DNA of 64,000 nucleotides from Maritimibacter sp. (lineage in GTDB: Bacteria > Pseudomonadota > Alphaproteobacteria > Rhodobacterales > Rhodobacteraceae): NCBI GenBank assembly GCA_002695005.1, contig NZNT01000029.1:248001-312000 (forward strand), given 5' to 3'. Both the position numbers and the translations under genes were made by a program. Of the stretch, positions 63,446 through 64,000 are shown in pieces (the first letter of the stretch is position 1; the number at the start of each line of letters is the position of its first letter). A model generated the notes under the pieces. It ran no database searches. It saw only the letters and a program-made list of their open reading frames with translations, and had not been told where the DNA came from.

Positions 63446-63955
63446 TTGCTCGCGCGACTGAACAACTGGGCAGACGGGCTTATTCGCCTGTCTGCCCTGA
63501 TTGGCACGATCGGCCTCGTCGTCGAGGTCGTCGTGATCCTGGCGGACGTGGTCGGGCGTTTCTTCGGTGCGCCGTTGCGTGGTGGTCAGGACCTGACACA
63601 GATGGGCATGGTCATCATCGTCTTCGGCGGTATGGCGCTGTGCGACAAGCTCGGCGGTCATGTGAACGTCGACTTGTTCGAAGGCAGCATGCCGCGGTGG
63701 ATGATCCGCGCCGGTGACATCGTTTCGGTCATCATCGGCATCGCGATCTTCGCCGGCATCGCCTGGACCACATGGTCATCCATCTACCTGATGCGCTTTC
63801 AGCTTGGCGTCGTTCAGAAAACCAACATCATCAACTTGCAGTTCGACTGGTTCAAGGGCGCGATCATCGTGCTCTCGCTCATCACGGTCGTTGGCATGAT
63901 CTTCAAACTCATAGGCCTGGTATTCGCCCCCAAGGGCATGGAGGAGGCCGCATGA
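63446..63955 (+). CDS. dctQ: TRAP transporter small permease (second system)
   Basis: A 169-residue, four-helix DctQ protein (LIGTIGLVVEVVVILADVVG, IIGIAIFAGIAWTTWSS). TTG start at 63446, three bases after the dctP stop. Its TGA overlaps the start of the next gene (ATGA). Confidence 0.9.
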   Translation: MLARLNNWADGLIRLSALIGTIGLVVEVVVILADVVGRFFGAPLRGGQDLTQMGMVIIVFGGMALCDKLGGHVNVDLFEGSMPRWMIRAGDIVSVIIGIAIFAGIAWTTWSSIYLMRFQLGVVQKTNIINLQFDWFKGAIIVLSLITVVGMIFKLIGLVFAPKGMEEAA

Positions 63956-64000
63956 GCCCAGAAATGATCGGCCTTGTCGGCATGACGATTCTCTTCGTCT
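63952..64000 (+). CDS. dctM: TRAP transporter large permease, N-terminal start only (runs off window)
   Basis: Only MSPEMIGLVGMTILFV is inside the window. The position straight after dctQ with an ATGA overlap and the start of a hydrophobic segment mark it as dctM. Confidence 0.8.
   Translation, partial: MSPEMIGLVGMTILFV

Overview
The window looks like chromosome of a marine-type Rhodobacteraceae (Roseobacter-group) alphaproteobacterium. This is inferred from the high-GC codon use, the hemD-mic60-hemY trio, long-form HPF next to PtsN, several TRAP transporters, a DUF4344 metallopeptidase, and an iron-responsive TGA-N9-TCA-type site. No species is claimed.

Layout. (1) 1-11 kb is housekeeping: the 3' end of secA, two envelope proteins (one a PstS-like/OmpA fusion), radC, dnaK-dnaJ, an AlkB-type dioxygenase, an SH3 lipo/periplasmic-type protein and an ABC-2 polysaccharide permease. 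(2) 11-19.6 kb is a surface-polysaccharide cluster: cysQ, four glycosyltransferases, galU and a two-domain NodH-like sulfotransferase. CysQ would remove the PAP that the sulfotransferase produces. (3) 19.6-39.9 kb is mixed core metabolism: ptsN-hpf, rnd, cpdB, a TrpD2/YbiB-like protein, siroheme synthase, ahcY, small stress or envelope proteins, gpsA-tsaD, and hemD-mic60-hemY. It also holds a strong small-RNA candidate near 32.9 kb and a relic of a ketopantoate reductase.

(4) 39.97-46.88 kb is an integrative element in the 3' end of a tRNA-Thr(CGT) gene, bounded by a 22-bp exact direct repeat. All of its genes lie on the minus strand: a P4-type integrase, an AlpA-like regulator too short to be noticed in a routine ORF scan, four tightly coupled small genes (one of only 30 codons), an MmeI-like type IIL restriction-modification enzyme and a zinc-ribbon protein. 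A patch of nested inverted repeats (43.81-43.91 kb) sits between the small-gene operon and the restriction gene.

(5) 46.9-52.8 kb is a periplasmic iron-acquisition operon (two imelysins, a di-haem DUF1111 protein and a DUF1513 protein) behind a TGA-N9-TCA-like box, followed by a CrtA-like protein. (6) 52.8-64 kb is a catabolic island for lignin-type aromatics: a TRAP transporter, an amidohydrolase, a MarR regulator, a crotonase, a divergent feruloyl-CoA synthetase, a GntR regulator, a LigM/DesA-like tetrahydrofolate-dependent O-demethylase, and a second TRAP transporter that runs off the window. Clear palindromes mark the probable MarR and GntR operators.
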